From an endosymbiont of unidentified scaly snail isolate Monju (lineage in GTDB: Bacteria; Pseudomonadota; Gammaproteobacteria; Chromatiales; Chromatiaceae), in assembly GCF_000801295.1 (NCBI RefSeq), contig NZ_AP012978.1, positions 1,550,001 to 1,614,000 of the forward strand: DNA of 64,000 bases, given 5' to 3'. The position numbers and the translations under genes were made by a program. Shown piece by piece: positions 18,280 through 26,241 of this stretch (its first letter is position 1; every line of letters starts with the position of its first letter). A model generated the notes under the pieces. It searched no databases. It worked only from the letters and a program-made list of their open reading frames with translations, and was not told where the DNA came from.

Positions 18280-21200
18280 CCCTCATCGGCGACACCATCG
18301 GCGACACCATCGACGACGCCAGGGCGCGCGAACTGGCGCTCGATCCCACCCGCTCGTTCATCGTCCAGGCGCCGGCCGGCTCGGGCAAGACCGAGCTGCT
18401 CACCCAGCGTTTCCTGCGCCTGCTCGCCGGCGTCGAGGAACCCGAGCAGATCCTCGCCATCACCTTCACCCGCAAGGCCGCCGGCGAGATGCGCGAGCGC
18501 ATCCTCGCCGCGCTGCACAAGGCACGCGGCGATCGCCCCGAGGCCGAATGGGCACAACGCACCTGGGAGCTGGCCCGTGCCGCGCTGGCACGCGACGCCG
18601 AGCGCGGCTGGCAGCTCACCGACAACCCCAACCGCCTGCGCGTGCTCACCTTCGACAGCCTGGCCGCCAGCCTGGCCGGGCAGATGCCGGTACTCAGCCG
18701 CCTGGGCAGCGCACCCCACGCCCGCGAGGACGCCCGCCCCCTCTACCGGGAAGCCGCGCGCCAACTGCTCACGCGTCTGGGCGACGACGACATCGGCCCC
18801 GCCCTGCAGACCGTATTGCGCCACCTGCACAACCGCCTCGGACGCCTTGAGGAGCTGCTGGTGGACATGCTGGGCAAGCGCGACCAGTGGTTGCCGCACC
18901 TCGACGCCGACCCCGAAGACATGGCGCAGGTACTGCGCGACCAGATCGAATACCACATTGCGGTGAGCACGCAACGGATTCCCGCGGACCGGCTCGACGC
19001 GCTGGTGCACCTGGCGCGCATCGCCGCGCCGCGCGTGCCGGAAGGCAAGCTCGCCTGGCTGCGGCGCTGGGCCGAGCGCGACACCCCGCCCAGCACCGCC
19101 TGGGAAGACCTGCCCGACTGGCTGGGGCTGGTGGAGCTGGCGTTGACCAAGAGCGGCCCCAGCTTCCGCACAAAGCTGACCAAGAGTGAGGGCTTTCCGC
19201 CCAAGGACCCGGCCAAGGACGAAATGATCGTCCTGTTGCAGGCACTGGCCGCCGAGCCCGGCCTGGCCGAGGCCCTGCACAGCCTGCGCACCCTGCCGCT
19301 GGCACCGCCCGACGCGGAACAGCGCCAGCTCCTCGATGCGCTGGCACAGGTACTGCGGTTGGCCGCCGCGGAACTGCTGCTCGTCTTCCAGGCGAGCGGC
19401 GAGCTCGACTTCGTCGAGATCCAGCAGCGGGCGTTGCGCGCCCTGGGCACCCCGGACGCCCCAGGCGAGGCGGCGCTGCGCCTGGACTACCGCCTGCACC
19501 ACCTGCTGGTGGACGAGTTCCAGGACACCTCCAGCGGCCAGTACCAGCTGCTCACCCGCCTCACCGCAGGCTGGGAGCCGGACGACGGCCGCACCCTGTT
19601 CCTGGTCGGCGACCCCATGCAGTCCATCTACCGTTTCCGCAAGGCCGAGGTCAGCCTGTTCCTGCAGACCTTCAAGGGGCAACTGGGCGAGATCGCGCTC
19701 ACGCCGCTCACACTGCGGCGCAATTTCCGCTCCCAGGCCGGGCTGATCGACTGGTTCAACAGCGTCTTCCGGCAGATCTTCCCGGTGACCGAGGACATTG
19801 CGCTGGGCGCCATGCCGCACACCCCGTCGGAGGCGGTACACCCGGCGCTGCCCGGGGAGGCGGTGACGGCGCATCCCCTGAACACGTCGGATGCCAGCGT
19901 GGAAGCCGAACGGGTAGTCGAGATCGTGCGCCAGCGCCTGGCCGAAAGCCCTGGCACCGTCGCCATCCTGGCGCGCGCCCGCTCGCACCTCGGGGAGATC
20001 GCACGCGCGCTGGGCGAAGCCGGAATCCCCTACCAGGCCGTCAAGGTGGCGCCGCTGGCCGACCAGCCCACGGTGCGTGACCTGCACGCCCTGCTGCGCG
20101 CCCTGCTGCACCCCGCCGACCGCCTGCACTGGCTCGCCCTGCTGCGCTCGCCGCTGGTTGGCCTGTCGCTCGACGACATCGTCCGCCTCGCCGAGGGCGA
20201 ACCGCGCCACCTGCGCACCCTGCTCGCGGACCCGCTGGCGCGCGCCCGCCTGAGCGCCGACGGCCGGCAGCGCGCCGAACGCCTGCACGCCCTGCTCGAA
20301 CAGGAACTGCCCGCCCGCCACCGTCGCCCACTGCGCGAATGGCTGGAAGGCTTCTGGCTGGCGCTGGGCGGCGCGGTGGTCGGAAGACGCGAGGACGCCG
20401 AGGCCTACCTTGCGCTGGTCGAACGGCACGCCGGCCCCGACGGGATCGAGGACCTGTCCCTGCTGGAGAACGCGCTCGCCGAGCTCTACGCCCCACCGGA
20501 CACCCGCCCCGAGGCCGAACGGGTACTGCTCACCACCCTGCACCAGTCCAAGGGATTGCAGTTCGACACCGTGATCCTGCCCGGCCTGGGCCGGAAGGCG
20601 AGAAACGACGAGGCCCGCCTGCTCTACTGGCACGAACTGCCACACCCCGAAGGCGGCACCGAACTGCTGATTGCGCCCATCCCTCGCCGTGCGGGCGCCG
20701 ACCCGCTGGTCGACTACCTGAAGATGATCGAACGCCAGAAGGCCGACCACGAGCAGCAGCGCCTGCTGTACGTGGCCGCGACCCGTGCCGAGTCGCAGCT
20801 GCACCTGCTGGGACACGTGAAGTTTTCGAAGAACAAGAAAAAGGCGGGCGCACCCTATCCGGAAAGCAGCAGCCTGCTGGCCACCCTCTGGCCGGTCGTC
20901 GAACAATACTTCGCCGAGCTGACACCGCCGGAGGAGACCGCCGACGAGGATGCGCCCGCCGCTCCCGTGAGCGAGCAGCGCATCGCCGCCGACTGGCGAC
21001 TGAGCGCACCGCCCGGCATCGTCGCACCATCACCCACGCCCGCCGGCGAGGAACCCGGCATCGAGTTCCTGTGGGCAGGCGACACCGCGCGCCATGTCGG
21101 CACCCTGGTCCACCGCTGGCTGGAGCGCATCGCCCGCGAAGGGCTGGCAGACTGGCCGGCGACGCGCATCGACGAACTGCCCCCCCGTTTCCGCACCGCG

Positions 21201-21602
21201 CTGGCAACCCTGGGCGTGGCGCCCGATGCACTGGGCGAGGCGACCGACAAGGTGACCCGCGCGCTGCGCCGGACCCTCGAGGACGAACGCGGCCGCTGGA
21301 TACTGGACGGCCACGAACAGGCCGCCTGCGAGCTACCGATGACCGTGCTCGACGAGCAGGGCGAGCCCCGGCAATACGTCATCGACCGCACCTTCATTGC
21401 CGACGGCGTGCGCTGGATCATCGACTACAAGACCGGCGACCACCAGGGCAGCGACCTCGACAGCTTCCTCGACAGCGAACAGGAACGCTACCGGGCGCAA
21501 CTGGAGAACTACGGCCGCATCCTGCGCCTGCGCGAAGACCGGCCGGTGCGCCTGGCGCTGTATTTCCCCCTGCTGGGAGCCTGGCGGGAATGGACGCCGT
21601 AA
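18276..21602 (+). CDS. AddA/UvrD-like helicase-nuclease (double-strand-break repair)
   Basis: A 1108-residue superfamily I helicase fused to a RecB-type nuclease, expected to process broken DNA ends with the upstream AddB-like protein. Helicase motifs: Walker A QAPAGSGKTELLTQRF (about residues 31-46), motif Ia ITFTRKAAGEMRERI, Walker B LLVDEFQDTSSGQYQLL, motif III GDPMQSIYRFRKAEVSLF, motif IV LRRNFRSQ, motif V LTTLHQSKGLQFDTVILPGL and motif VI QRLLYVAATRAESQLHLL. The nuclease core is at the C terminus: RTFIADGVRWIIDYKTG and YRAQLENYGRIL. GGGGAGG lies upstream of the start. The N terminus contains a small tandem GDTIGDTI. No recB/C/D is visible nearby, so this may be the main end-processing enzyme or an addition to RecBCD. 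Confidence 0.87.
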   Translation: MTLIGDTIGDTIDDARARELALDPTRSFIVQAPAGSGKTELLTQRFLRLLAGVEEPEQILAITFTRKAAGEMRERILAALHKARGDRPEAEWAQRTWELARAALARDAERGWQLTDNPNRLRVLTFDSLAASLAGQMPVLSRLGSAPHAREDARPLYREAARQLLTRLGDDDIGPALQTVLRHLHNRLGRLEELLVDMLGKRDQWLPHLDADPEDMAQVLRDQIEYHIAVSTQRIPADRLDALVHLARIAAPRVPEGKLAWLRRWAERDTPPSTAWEDLPDWLGLVELALTKSGPSFRTKLTKSEGFPPKDPAKDEMIVLLQALAAEPGLAEALHSLRTLPLAPPDAEQRQLLDALAQVLRLAAAELLLVFQASGELDFVEIQQRALRALGTPDAPGEAALRLDYRLHHLLVDEFQDTSSGQYQLLTRLTAGWEPDDGRTLFLVGDPMQSIYRFRKAEVSLFLQTFKGQLGEIALTPLTLRRNFRSQAGLIDWFNSVFRQIFPVTEDIALGAMPHTPSEAVHPALPGEAVTAHPLNTSDASVEAERVVEIVRQRLAESPGTVAILARARSHLGEIARALGEAGIPYQAVKVAPLADQPTVRDLHALLRALLHPADRLHWLALLRSPLVGLSLDDIVRLAEGEPRHLRTLLADPLARARLSADGRQRAERLHALLEQELPARHRRPLREWLEGFWLALGGAVVGRREDAEAYLALVERHAGPDGIEDLSLLENALAELYAPPDTRPEAERVLLTTLHQSKGLQFDTVILPGLGRKARNDEARLLYWHELPHPEGGTELLIAPIPRRAGADPLVDYLKMIERQKADHEQQRLLYVAATRAESQLHLLGHVKFSKNKKKAGAPYPESSSLLATLWPVVEQYFAELTPPEETADEDAPAAPVSEQRIAADWRLSAPPGIVAPSPTPAGEEPGIEFLWAGDTARHVGTLVHRWLERIAREGLADWPATRIDELPPRFRTALATLGVAPDALGEATDKVTRALRRTLEDERGRWILDGHEQAACELPMTVLDEQGEPRQYVIDRTFIADGVRWIIDYKTGDHQGSDLDSFLDSEQERYRAQLENYGRILRLREDRPVRLALYFPLLGAWREWTP

Positions 21603-21609
21603 GCGTTGG

Positions 21610-21716
21610 TTCGGCCCGGGGACGGGCCTCCTACCCGTGGGAGCGGCGTCCCCGCCGCGAACATTCGGCCCGGGGACGGGCCTCCTACCGTAGGAGCGGC
21701 GTCCCCGCCGCGAACA
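21610..21716. repeat. two intact REP-like pairs
   Basis: Two near-identical units of about 53 bp. Each has TTCGGCCCGGGGACGGGCC with CTCCTAC, then GGGAGC or GTAGGAGC followed by GGCGTCCCCGCCGCGAACA. The two hairpins have different stems (GGCCCG/CGGGCC and GCGGCG/CGCCGC) but share the GTAGGAG head and CGAA tail, each in inverted orientation to the other. Confidence 0.85.
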
Positions 21717-21792
21717 TGCCGCCAGAGGAGGCAAAAAACCAACCGCAAAGGACGCGAAGAACACCAGGCTGTTCAAAAAAATGCCTCGATCA

Positions 21793-21832
21793 ACCCCTCC
21801 CCCGCTTGCGGGGGAGGCCGGGAGGGGGCATA
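21793..21832. repeat. CCTCCCCCGC palindrome repeat
   Basis: CCTCCCCCGCTTGCGGGGGAGG is a perfect 11-bp-arm palindrome followed by CCGGGAGGGGG. Related copies occur near 5928-5955 and 27851-27872, so this is a second dispersed repeat family. Confidence 0.7.
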
Positions 21833-21922
21833 AATGCGCGACTGAAAGACCCCTACCGACCGTCCCTTGCCCGGTGACGGAGGAAATCCACTTCATCGAA
21901 CCCTGCCCCAAGGAGCCACCTG

Positions 21923-22558
21923 ATGGACATCGCCGACCTGCGGCGCGAATACCAGTACGCCGGACTGTCCCGCAAGGACCTCGACCCGGACCCCTTCCGC
22001 CAGTTCGAACGCTGGTTCATCGAGGCCCGCGACGCCGGCCTGAACAACCCCAACGCACTCAGCCTGGCCACCTGCGGCACCGACGGTATGCCCTCGGTAC
22101 GCACCGTGCTGCTCAAGGCCTTCGATCACCATGGCTTCGTCTTCTACACCAACTACGGCAGCCGCAAGGCCCGGGAGATCGAGGCCAACCCCAAAGCGGC
22201 CATGCTGTTCCACTGGCTCGAACTCGACCGCCAGGTGAAGATCCAGGGCGCGGTCGAACGGGTGAGCACACGTGAATCCCTCGCCTACTTCCGCTCCCGC
22301 CCCCGCGGCAGCCAGCTCGGCGCCTGGTGCTCCGACCAGAGCCGCCCCGTCGCCTCACGCACCCTGCTGGAACAGGCCTTCGAATCGATGAAGCGCAAAT
22401 TCCGCGATGGCGACATCCCCCTGCCCGACTTCTGGGGCGGATACCGCGTCATCCCCGAACGCATCGAATTCTGGCAAGGCCGGGAAAACCGCCTGCACGA
22501 CCGGTTCGAGTATCAGCAAGCCGGTGATGGATGGGAGATACGACGGTTGGCGCCGTAG
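21923..22558 (+). CDS. pdxH: pyridoxamine 5'-phosphate oxidase PdxH
   Basis: FMN-dependent oxidase producing pyridoxal 5'-phosphate, last step of vitamin B6 synthesis and salvage. The 211-residue protein is complete: [99 protein letters not shown] and the C-terminal RLHDRFEYQ and [14 protein letters not shown] precedes the ATG. Its 3' half (22196-22556) is repeated at 24903-25263, so the gene may be a recombinant of host and incoming sequence, but the open frame is intact. Confidence 0.97.
   Translation: MDIADLRREYQYAGLSRKDLDPDPFRQFERWFIEARDAGLNNPNALSLATCGTDGMPSVRTVLLKAFDHHGFVFYTNYGSRKAREIEANPKAAMLFHWLELDRQVKIQGAVERVSTRESLAYFRSRPRGSQLGAWCSDQSRPVASRTLLEQAFESMKRKFRDGDIPLPDFWGGYRVIPERIEFWQGRENRLHDRFEYQQAGDGWEIRRLAP
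22196..22556 (+). repeat. 361-bp direct repeat, copy 1 (3' half of pdxH)
   Basis: Matches 24903-25263 at a constant offset of 2707 bp with roughly eight mismatches by eye, most at third codon positions. It bounds the left side of the polymorphic-toxin/IS3 insert. Confidence 0.92.
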
Positions 22559-22757
22559 GGAAAAACGGATCTCGCACCTCGAGGTTTCGTAAGCTTCCAG
22601 GGGATCTCTATGCCGAGCCAAAGGAGCAAGATCTGTTGGCTGTCCATCCCGATTTCTCCGCGTTGATTCTCCGGCCACACTGGCACAGGTTGTGGAGCTA
22701 ATTCCACACGAAATGACGAAGAGCCAGAAATAGAGTCTCCGGGAAACCCGGGGCGGT
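22559..22757. other. gap between pdxH and IS3 remnant
   Basis: About 200 bp with no convincing gene. Contains a CCCCGGGTTTCCCGG palindromic stretch just downstream of orfA that could belong to the other end of the insertion sequence. Confidence 0.45.
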
Positions 22758-23054
22758 TCAGATGGCCTTTTTCAGGATTTCGTGTTCCTCCTTGAGCCAG
22801 GCATAGTCCCGTTCCAGCTTCCGCAGCCGCTTCAGCTCCGCGGCAGTCTGGGGGTCTATGGGTTTCTTAACGTCTCCCTCCAGTTTGCCTTCCCGATATT
22901 CCTTGCGCCCTCGTGACAACATGAAGGGATGGATGTCCAGTTCCGCCGCCAAGTCCTTGCCCCGAACCTCCGGCAGGTGACTGAGCCGCGCCGCCGTCAC
23001 CTTGAACTCGTTACTGTACTGATGGACCTTTCCTAGCCCCTTGACTCTTGGCAT
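22758..23054 (-). CDS. IS3-family transposase OrfA
   Basis: A 98-residue helix-turn-helix protein of the IS3 OrfA type: YSNEFKVTAARLSHLPEV, AAELDIHPFMLSRGRKEYR and a C-terminal leucine-zipper-like segment AELKRLRKLERDYAWLKEEH ending EILKKAI. It normally binds the IS ends and is fused to OrfB by frameshifting. OrfB is absent here, so it cannot transpose by itself. The ATG follows a GGAGGTGGC ribosome site. Confidence 0.85.
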   Translation of the reverse strand: MPRVKGLGKVHQYSNEFKVTAARLSHLPEVRGKDLAAELDIHPFMLSRGRKEYREGKLEGDVKKPIDPQTAAELKRLRKLERDYAWLKEEHEILKKAI

Positions 23055-23109
23055 CTGCCACCTCCGTCTCGTTAGTCGAAGGTGTCAACTTTTTCAGGGA
23101 AAGTTTACA
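22758..23109 (-). mobile_element. IS3-family insertion sequence remnant
   Basis: The upstream end is recognisable: reading the minus strand, TGTAAACTTTCCCTG then AAAAAGTTGACACC precedes orfA, as an IS3-type terminal repeat would. orfA is present but there is no orfB after it, so the catalytic DDE part and the opposite terminus are missing. Confidence 0.65.
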
Positions 23110-23467
23110 TCCTACTCCACTCCTTCTGAAGAAATAACGCAACAACGAATGATGCAATTAGCAATAAAAACACCAATCCTAGAATATTTATACCAAAATA
23201 TTTTGCCATAGGAGCTACAAGGTTGGCTATAGAAATACAAACCGATGAGACCACCATATACCTTCCAGTACGTGATCGTAAAAACAACGCCATATAATCC
23301 TTATATAACCCTCGACAGGCAGCCATAAAAACCCACCCACCAATCACCAACCAATGCCATTTTCCATAAAACAGACCAAAACTAAATACATATGGCGCAT
23401 ACATAAAAAGAGTCGCTGTAGCAAAAAACTCCCATCTTCCAACGTCCTTACATCGTTCTGTTGTCAC
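23105..23467 (-). CDS. small membrane protein, candidate immunity partner
   Basis: A 120-residue protein I do not recognise. It has three to four hydrophobic segments (WEFFATATLFMYAPYVFSFG, WHWLVIGGWVFMAAC, YMVVSSVCISIANLVAPMA, INILGLVFLLLIASFVVALF) and a charged C terminus. Its start overlaps the stop of the upstream toxin-like fragment as ATGA, and its AT-rich codon use contrasts with the surrounding chromosome. A small gene directly after a polymorphic-toxin C-terminal domain is usually the immunity gene, which is the basis for this suggestion; there is no sequence match behind it. Its last codons overlap the IS3 terminus by a few bases. Confidence 0.6.
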   Translation of the reverse strand: MTTERCKDVGRWEFFATATLFMYAPYVFSFGLFYGKWHWLVIGGWVFMAACRGLYKDYMALFLRSRTGRYMVVSSVCISIANLVAPMAKYFGINILGLVFLLLIASFVVALFLQKEWSRM

Positions 23468-24048
23468 CGTCCATACCCCATCATTGAATCAGCATAATCA
23501 TACGCACTCCCTGCCTTTGCGGACATATCCAAAACCGCACGCTCGACAGCCCCCAATGGCAGATGTTTTATTCCTACCGCGACACCGCCCACTGCAGACA
23601 ACACACCAACCGGGTTCTCAGCCCCCGCTGCGATTAAAGCTGAGCCAGCATTCGCCGCTAAGCCAACCGGCCCCGGCACGAAAGACAAGGCATATAGGGA
23701 AGTCACCGTCAGCCTTTCCGCAGCCGCCTGCTGCTCCGGCGAGTTGTAATAACGTTGCGCATCGTAATCCGATCCCGCAGCGCTTCGACCCCACAATTGC
23801 TCCCATTGGCTGCCATCCGCGCGTGCCTGCTCCAGCGAGCCATATCCGCCGTTGTAGCATTCCTCTGCCGTGAGAATCCTTGGCTCGCTGTCGCCTCCAT
23901 AAGGCCCTTTTCTCCAATCATAGCCACCACCGGAGGCCCACTGATTGAACAGGTATTGAAACGCTGTCGTCAGCCCCCATTTGCAAAGTTTGTGATTGAG
24001 ATGATCGACACGGTGATTCAGCAGCAGGCTACTGGATAAGATTCGATA
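23464..24048 (-). pseudogene. polymorphic-toxin C-terminal fragment B
   Basis: An open frame of 194 codons with no ATG or GTG in its first half, so it is a displaced 3' fragment. It carries the pre-toxin motif of RHS/hemagglutinin-type proteins, GLTTAFQYLFNQWASGGG, then YDWRKGPYGGDSEPRILTA, YNSPEQQAAAERLTVTSLYA and a Gly/Ala-rich tail ending DYADSMMGYGR. The expected FANGG just before the motif is in another frame: an additional base in a C5 run (23974-23978) separates it, a second sign of decay. The C-terminal domain is not one I can name. The membrane protein after it starts within its stop codon. Confidence 0.65.
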
Positions 24049-24062
24049 TTATCCCCGGAATA

Positions 24063-24380
24063 TCAGAAAGGCCAGCTGGCACCACAACACCCAACGACTT
24101 CCTTACATTCTTTTTGGGTTTCACCGTCCTCTGAGCTCTGGCTTGAGGGCGATTCTTCGTAACCCATTGCTGCCTGGTGACACCTCTCATGCTGCCTTTT
24201 TATCAACGGCAGAAAGTATTTCCATCCATAACGTCTAGCTATGCGCAAACCATAAGATGAGCACGTATGTGTGCCGTGGACAACGCCATAGGCACATTTA
24301 TAACCCTTCTTTGAAGACATCGAATGCTGATAAAAAACAATCGCTCGAATTAACAATCTATTAGCCACCAGGTCAGTCAT
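24063..24380 (-). CDS. YidD-like small protein coupled to a toxin fragment
   Basis: A 105-residue protein resembling the YidD (membrane protein insertion efficiency factor) family: RLLIRAIVFYQHSMS, then KKGYKCAYGVVHGTHTCSSY, GLRIARRYG and IKRQHERC. The spacing of the Cys residues and the CSxxG-x-RIARR pattern fit YidD proteins of the KGF-CAY type. A hydrophilic Ser/Glu/Cys-rich tail follows, unusual for YidD. Its ATG overlaps the stop of toxin fragment A as ATGA, so the two are translated together. It may be the partner of that toxin rather than the housekeeping YidD, which normally sits in the rpmH-rnpA-yidC cluster. Confidence 0.55.
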   Translation of the reverse strand: MTDLVANRLLIRAIVFYQHSMSSKKGYKCAYGVVHGTHTCSSYGLRIARRYGWKYFLPLIKRQHERCHQAAMGYEESPSSQSSEDGETQKECKEVVGCCGASWPF

Positions 24381-24902
24381 GGCTTTGGGCATCCCATGTG
24401 TTGGCAAAATGTCTTACGGCCACCATAACCGGCAGCAGCCCCATACAACCCGCCTTTGATTATTTTATTTATAGGGCCACCAACCAAGCCTGAGGACATC
24501 ATACAAGTTAACACGCAAGCATCATAGTCCCTCTGCGCCTGCGTTCTTGTGTCAATCTGAATCCCCAACGAATCAGCATTCATATCCACTTGCATCTGAG
24601 CCTGGGCGGCTACCGTTTTGTTTACATACATAGCAGTTCTATTTCGATGGTCGCAAACAAGCACCTCGTCAATATCTGTCCTATCGTTTAGCAAGCCATA
24701 TCCGTTCGGAGCATAGTTATCTGCTAAAAGCTGCCCTCCATCCAGTAACTCCTTAACCGTAGGCAACTGGATTTCATCCGAACCATAGCGTTCATCATTT
24801 GCCGCAGACATACCGCCACTAAAGAGATAGGCAAACCCGGCGCTCACTGCCCCATTTGCAAACTTCCCACCGCCTAAGCGGCCCGTGACGCCACCCACCA
24901 CG
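24377..24902 (-). pseudogene. polymorphic-toxin C-terminal fragment A
   Basis: A 3' fragment of a polymorphic-toxin-like protein whose upstream part is cut off by the second pdxH copy at 24903. The first residues, [17 protein letters not shown] followed by [13 protein letters not shown], are the same pre-toxin motif as in fragment B. The variable C-terminal domain (ERYGSDEIQLPTVKELLDGG, DIDEVLVCDHRNRTAMYVN, ACVLTCMMSSG, GRKTFCQHMGCPKP) is Cys-rich at the end and not one I can name. The frame stays open into the pdxH copy, but that part is antisense to pdxH and not homologous. Confidence 0.65.
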
Positions 24903-25263
24903 GCGGCCATGCTGTTCCACTGGCTCGAACTCGACCGCCAGGTGAAGATCCAGGGCGCAGTCGAACGGGTGACCACCCGCGAATCCCTCGCCTACTTCCG
25001 CTCCCGCCCCCGTGGCAGCCAGCTCGGCGCCTGGTGCTCCGACCAGAGCCGCCCCGTCGCCTCACGCACCCTGCTGGAACAGGCCTTCGAATCGATGAAG
25101 CGCAAATTCCGCGACGGCGACATCCCCCTGCCCGACTTCTGGGGCGGATACCGCGTCATCCCCGAACGCATCGAATTCTGGCAAGGCCGGGAAAACCGCC
25201 TGCACGACCGGTTCGAGTATCAGAAAGCCGGCGATGGATGGGAGATACGACGGTTGGCGCCGT
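24903..25263 (+). pseudogene. partial second copy of pdxH (3' half), direct repeat copy 2
   Basis: Encodes the last 120 residues of PdxH from [19 protein letters not shown] to WEIRRLAP in frame and with an intact stop (TGA instead of TAG), but lacks the N-terminal FMN and substrate residues and has no promoter context. The copy starts abruptly at GCGGCCATG and ends at the last sense codon, where an attC-like site begins nine bases on. Roughly eight differences from copy 1, mostly synonymous, suggest origin in a related strain or time spent under selection before duplication. Confidence 0.9.
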
Positions 25264-25271
25264 GAGTTCAA

Positions 25272-25347
25272 ATATAACACCGCAGATAACCGGACGCAGA
25301 AAGCGCACAGCGGTTTTTGCGGTCCGAGTTAATTTTTCTTGTTAGAA
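25272..25347 (-). repeat. attC-like integron recombination site 2
   Basis: Core-like boxes ATATAAC and GTTAGAA bound an imperfect palindrome in which CCGGACGCAGAAAGCGC pairs with GCGGTTTTTGCGGTCCG, leaving an unpaired base in the stem as in attC sites. Length is 76 bp. It overlaps the last codons of the cassette gene at 25329-26162. The gene direction suggests minus-strand cassette orientation, but the better core box (GTTAGAA) is on the plus strand, so orientation is uncertain. Confidence 0.6.
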
Positions 25348-26162
25348 ACGTCATTGGCGCTTGGGCTGTTGGCGGGAAGCTTTGGGCAGATATCAAGCCA
25401 TGAGCAAAGTATCCCTTTGTATGGGCTATATGGTTCTTCAAAAGCATATGATGACACACTATTCCATCGAATGAATGCTAGCCTACCATCTTCTGCAAGA
25501 TACAACATGCCGCTTTCAAATCCCCTCAAGTATGCGCCTTCTATCGTTGCGTCATTACCAACAGCGTTTATGGTGATCCTGGTCTTATGTCGGAAAGCTG
25601 CGTCAGTTCCCGAGCTATATCCAGCAGACTATGCAAGAATTGCAGCAGCCGGTAAGAATTTGAATGATGACTGAACCCACTCACTACGACGCAACTGGAT
25701 TAAAGGCGTTGAATAGCACCAATCTGCAAAAATTAGCCATAACACAGAGAAGGCAACCGTAGGAACAGATGAAGCAATATCGCCAATCAAAATGTACCCC
25801 AAGACCATCAAGATGCAGATCCATACGAAAAACTTATATGGCGCGTTCCGCATCTTTCGGGTTTTCTCTGGGTCTTTGGAGCCACTGACTATTTCGTCTT
25901 CAGTCAACCCCTTTTCAATGCGTTGAACTTGAAATTCCCATGCCAGATAAAATATAAAACTCCCGACCAATGGAGGAAACCAGAGCAAGCCGGTACGAAA
26001 GTGATCTGCGATACTAGAAGGCACATGGCGATACTCAATCCCAAGCGAGCGAAAAAAGCCCCAATCATAAATTACTGATACTATAAATCCGAATGTCACA
26101 AATACACCAGCCAATTTACTGATACCCTGCAGCGTCAAGGGTGGTCTGGAAGGTTCGGCCAT
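25329..26162 (-). pseudogene. integron cassette gene 2: membrane protein with internal amber codon
   Basis: Reads as one frame of about 277 codons interrupted by a single TAG at 25629-25631. The first 177 residues have four hydrophobic segments (LAGVFVTFGFIVSVIYDWGF, LLWFPPLVGSFIFYLAWEF, FFVWICILMVLGYILIG, VPTVAFSVLWLIFADWC). The last 99 residues after the stop, from AGYSSGTDAAFRHKTRITIN to ANDVSNKKN, look like a conserved soluble domain in the same frame. The ATG lies only a few bases after a GTTAGAA core, typical of a gene cassette. Family not recognised. AT-rich relative to the chromosome. Nonsense mutation, readthrough or sequencing error all fit. Confidence 0.65.
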
Positions 26163-26166
26163 AAGC

Positions 26167-26239
26167 TTCTAACGATCAAGCTGTGCGGCGCAAACGAAGC
26201 GCAGCGTAGTTTGCGTCCGAACGAGCGCCTTTTTAGAAA
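26167..26239 (-). repeat. attC-like integron recombination site 1
   Basis: In minus orientation the site begins TTTCTAAAAAGGCGCTCG, has GGACGCAAAC pairing with GTTTGCGCC around a GC loop, and ends ATCGTTAGAA at the core. It is 73 bp, lies between the stop of the YaaC-like gene and the start of the next cassette gene, and carries paired inner arms as attC sites do. The inverse core is imperfect (TTCTAAA in place of TTCTAAC). Confidence 0.65.
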
Positions 26240-26241
26240 TC

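Larger units (their letters stand above)
21603..21922. other. 320-bp gene-free region of repeats before pdxH
   Basis: Holds the two REP-like units (21610-21716), an AAAGGACGCGAAG motif also seen in inverse near 27900, and a CCCCCGCTTGCGGGGG palindrome (21793-21832). The last 90 bases before pdxH contain CAAGGAGCCACC, a good ribosome site. No other coding signal seen. Confidence 0.6.

Noticed and set aside
17892-20906. Minus-strand open frame of 1004 codons
   Set aside because: Antisense to the AddA-like helicase; no motif of its own.
24906-25265. Functional second PdxH
   Set aside because: The copy lacks the N-terminal half including FMN-contact residues and has no ribosome site; treated as a duplicated fragment.
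25339-25674. Plus-strand 111-codon open frame next to the attC-like site
   Set aside because: Antisense to the amber-split cassette gene, which reads as a continuous conserved-looking protein on the other strand.
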